DNA of 16,572 bases from Lachnospiraceae bacterium (lineage in GTDB: Bacteria > Bacillota > Clostridia > Lachnospirales > Lachnospiraceae). Under the pieces are notes generated by a model. The model saw nothing but the letters and a program-made list of their open reading frames with translations, searched no databases and was not told the origin of the DNA. Made by a program: the position numbers and the translations under genes. Shown piece after piece: positions 14,599 through 16,572 of the stretch. The DNA lies in NCBI GenBank assembly GCA_017463035.1, contig JAFTPY010000055.1, positions 1 to 16,572 of the forward strand. Reading direction: 5' to 3'. Each line of letters begins with the position of its first letter. The stretch's first letter is position 1.

Positions 14599-16275
14599 AT
14601 GCCGAACTGTTTAACGTTGAAGAAATCAAACTGTAAAAACTGTTATAAATGTATCCGTCATTGTCCGGTAAAGTCCATTCGTTTTTCCGGAGACCAGGCG
14701 CATATTATTGGGAACGAGTGTATCCTTTGCGGTCAGTGCTTTGTGGTTTGCCCGCAGGAAGCAAAGCAGATTGTGGATGAGACCGAAAAAGTGAAGGTGC
14801 TCTTACAAAGCGGGGCACCGGTGTATGTGAGTCTGGCTCCGTCCTTTGTAGCAAATTATGACGGCGTCGGTATCAATGCAATGAGGGAGGCATTATTAAA
14901 GCTCGGTTTTGCCGGTGTAGAGGAAACCGCAATCGGGGCTACTATGGTCAAGACGGAGTATGAACGGATGCTTCGTGAAGAAGACAGGGATATTATCATC
15001 ACATCTTGTTGTCATTCTGTGAATCTTTTGATTCAGAAGTACTTTCCGAAAGAGCTGGAATTTCTTGCTGATGTGGCATCGCCGATGCAGGCCCATTGTC
15101 TGGACATCAAAAAGCGTTATCCGGATGCAAAGACCGTATTCATCGGTCCGTGTGTAGCAAAGAAGGATGAAGCGGAGCACTACGGAAATATCGTAGATGC
15201 CGTACTTACCTTTGAAGAGTTGACCGAGTGGTTGGCTGCGGAAAAGATTGCACTTGGCAAAGAGATGGACTCTGAGGAAGAAAGTAAGGCAAGATTTTTC
15301 CCGACCACCGGCGGTATCTTAAAAACCATGGCACAGGATGCACCGGGCTATACTTATATGGCAATCGACGGTGTGGAAAATTGTATGGCTGCACTCCGGG
15401 ATATCGAAAACGGAAAAATTCATAAATGCTTTATTGAGATGTCTGCCTGTGTGGGGAGTTGTATCGGTGGTCCGGTGATGGAAAAGTATCACCGCTCTCC
15501 GGTGAAGGACTATATGGCTGTGGCACAGTATGCCGGAAAAAAAGATTTTGATGTTCGGCAGCCGGAGTCTATGGAGCTTCGTAAGAATTTTGAGTTCATT
15601 GAGTTGCGTGCTCAGTCTCCGTCGGAAAGCCAGATTACCGAGATACTGCGCCAGATGGGTAAGTTTAAGCCGTCCCAGGAGTTAAACTGCGGTTCCTGCG
15701 GCTATAACACCTGTCGCGAAAAGGCCATTGCGATTTTTAACGGAAAATCGGATGTTTCTATGTGTCTGCCGTTTTTAAAGGACAAGGCGGAGAGCTTTTC
15801 CGATACGATTGTGAAAAACACTCCGAACGGCTTGATTGTGCTGAATGAGAATCTTGAGGTGCAGCAGATTAATACGGCGGCGCAGAAGATTATGAATATT
15901 CGTTCCGCATCGGATGTGTTGGGAGATCAGGTGATTCGTATTTTGGAACCGGATGTTTTCCTTAACGTATTGAACAGCGGAAGAGAAATTAAAAATCAGC
16001 GTGTGTATTTGGCGGAATATAAGCGTTACGTGGAACAGACGGTGGTACATGATAAAGAATCCCGGATGCTGATTTGTATCATGCGTGATGTGACGGATGA
16101 GGAAAAGGAACGGGAAAAGAAAGAAAGCATCAGTCGCAGAACTGTGGAGGTCGCCGACAGAGTAGTGGACAAGCAGATGCGTATTGTGCAGGAAATTGCG
16201 TCTCTTCTGGGTGAAACGGCGGCGGAAACAAAGATTGCACTGGCAAAATTAAAGGAGTCGATTTCCGATGAATGA
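14599..16275 (+). CDS. hydS: HydS-like sensory [FeFe] hydrogenase with PAS domain
   Basis: A 558-residue protein. Domains in order: two [4Fe-4S] ferredoxin motifs (C12/C15/C18/C22 and C41/C44/C47/C51); an [FeFe]-hydrogenase H-cluster domain (about 75-310) with TSCCHSV (C137, C138), GPCVAKKDE (C185) and EMSACVGSCIGG (C284, C288); a further [4Fe-4S] domain (C364, C367, C372, C389); a PAS domain (about 400-495); and a charged helical C-terminus. All five H-cluster-region cysteines are kept, but the Met residues of catalytic enzymes in MPC and VMAC are replaced by Gly and Ser, and TSCCPGW becomes TSCCHSV. This architecture is that of group C sensory hydrogenases, whose output is signalling rather than bulk H2 turnover. 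The start is ATG 14599 with AAAGGAG 8 nt upstream; an in-frame GTG at 14578 lies before the ribosome binding site and is rejected. The stop overlaps the next ATG by 8 nt, and that gene encodes a PP2C-type phosphatase, as expected for the phosphatase-linked subgroup. Confidence 0.9.
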   Translation: MPNCLTLKKSNCKNCYKCIRHCPVKSIRFSGDQAHIIGNECILCGQCFVVCPQEAKQIVDETEKVKVLLQSGAPVYVSLAPSFVANYDGVGINAMREALLKLGFAGVEETAIGATMVKTEYERMLREEDRDIIITSCCHSVNLLIQKYFPKELEFLADVASPMQAHCLDIKKRYPDAKTVFIGPCVAKKDEAEHYGNIVDAVLTFEELTEWLAAEKIALGKEMDSEEESKARFFPTTGGILKTMAQDAPGYTYMAIDGVENCMAALRDIENGKIHKCFIEMSACVGSCIGGPVMEKYHRSPVKDYMAVAQYAGKKDFDVRQPESMELRKNFEFIELRAQSPSESQITEILRQMGKFKPSQELNCGSCGYNTCREKAIAIFNGKSDVSMCLPFLKDKAESFSDTIVKNTPNGLIVLNENLEVQQINTAAQKIMNIRSASDVLGDQVIRILEPDVFLNVLNSGREIKNQRVYLAEYKRYVEQTVVHDKESRMLICIMRDVTDEEKEREKKESISRRTVEVADRVVDKQMRIVQEIASLLGETAAETKIALAKLKESISDE

Positions 16276-16572
16276 TTTATGTACAGATATCGGCTATAAG
16301 AGTATTAATCACTACGGAGAGCAGCTTTGCGGAGACCATGTGGATGTGGTAGAAAGCGGTGAGAACTCTACGGTACTCGTATTGGCGGACGGACTGGGAA
16401 GCGGTGTAAAAGCAAGTATCTTATCCACCCTTACTTCAAAAATCATTTCCACCATGATGGCGGAAGGGCTTCCGTTGGAAGAATGTGTCTCTACGATTGC
16501 GGCAACACTTCCGGTCTGTTCTTCCAGAGGGGTGGCCTATTCCACATTTACGATTGTACATGTGATTAATAA
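16268..16572 (+). CDS. SpoIIE-family PP2C-type serine phosphatase, N-terminal part (truncated by window edge)
   Basis: The first 101 codons of a gene that runs off the right edge. The frame reads MNDLCTDIGYKSINHYGEQLCGDHVDVV, then VLVLADGLGSGVKASI (36-51), the PP2C/SpoIIE metal-binding motif with D41-G42, preceded by the CGDH segment that usually supplies another acidic ligand. The start overlaps the end of the HydS-like gene by 8 nt in another frame, with AAAGGAG (16251-16257) 10 nt upstream, so translation is coupled. SpoIIE-type phosphatases dephosphorylate phosphoserine proteins such as anti-anti-sigma factors. Here the tight linkage suggests that the upstream PAS hydrogenase controls it. 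Substrate and the rest of the protein are outside the window. Confidence 0.85.
   Translation, partial: MNDLCTDIGYKSINHYGEQLCGDHVDVVESGENSTVLVLADGLGSGVKASILSTLTSKIISTMMAEGLPLEECVSTIAATLPVCSSRGVAYSTFTIVHVIN

Noticed and set aside
14599..16275. Catalytic (group A) HydA hydrogenase
   Set aside because: The PAS domain, the extra C-terminal [4Fe-4S] domain, the altered MPC/VMAC/PGW positions and the adjacent phosphatase fit the sensory class better.

Overview
The window looks like a chromosomal segment of an anaerobic, fermentative, low-to-mid GC Clostridia, most likely a Lachnospiraceae-type gut bacterium. The evidence is strong AGGAGG-type ribosome binding sites, tight co-directional operons, a split lactobacillus-style LacL/LacM beta-galactosidase, a class II (Firmicutes-type) GalT, a bifunctional AdhE and a PAS-containing [FeFe]-hydrogenase-like sensor. 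The family assignment is inference; no rRNA or other phylogenetic marker is present.

Left region (1-1229): the first five codons of a minus-strand gene, then an AraC-family regulator, also on the minus strand, with a strong hairpin terminator between them. The regulator is divergent from the lactose operon. The 223-bp divergent intergenic region holds an excellent -10 box, a candidate opposing -10 box in the same palindrome, and a 40/41-bp-spaced direct repeat that could be the AraC-type operator.

Lactose/Leloir operon (1230-9314, possibly to 10439): a GPH-family sugar:cation symporter, the two-gene GH2 beta-galactosidase lacL-lacM (17-nt overlap), galK, galE and galT. Together these import lactose or a related galactoside, hydrolyse it, phosphorylate galactose and exchange it into the UDP-sugar pool. 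No galM or phosphoglucomutase gene lies in the window. The genes are followed without a visible terminator by a second AraC-type regulator with a cupin sensor domain and a small HPr-like protein that has lost the phosphorylatable His15 region.

Fermentation/hydrogen-sensing operon (10440-16572, running off the right edge): two near-consensus Rex-type palindromes bracket a small GNRA-loop hairpin directly upstream of adhE. Downstream, with gaps of 14 nt or less or with overlaps, come an APH/choline-kinase-fold phosphotransferase, two tandem thioredoxin-fold [2Fe-2S] proteins, a HydS-like sensory [FeFe] hydrogenase (ferredoxin, H-cluster, extra [4Fe-4S], PAS, C-terminal helix) and the start of a SpoIIE/PP2C-type phosphatase. 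The layout suggests that ethanol formation is transcriptionally tied to NADH/NAD+ through Rex and sits in one transcript with a hydrogen- or redox-sensing phospho-signalling module. This is the most interesting part of the window.

No mobile elements, CRISPR arrays, tRNA or rRNA genes were seen. No gene-free stretch exceeds 300 bases; the longest are 1007-1229, 10440-10594 and 16-151.
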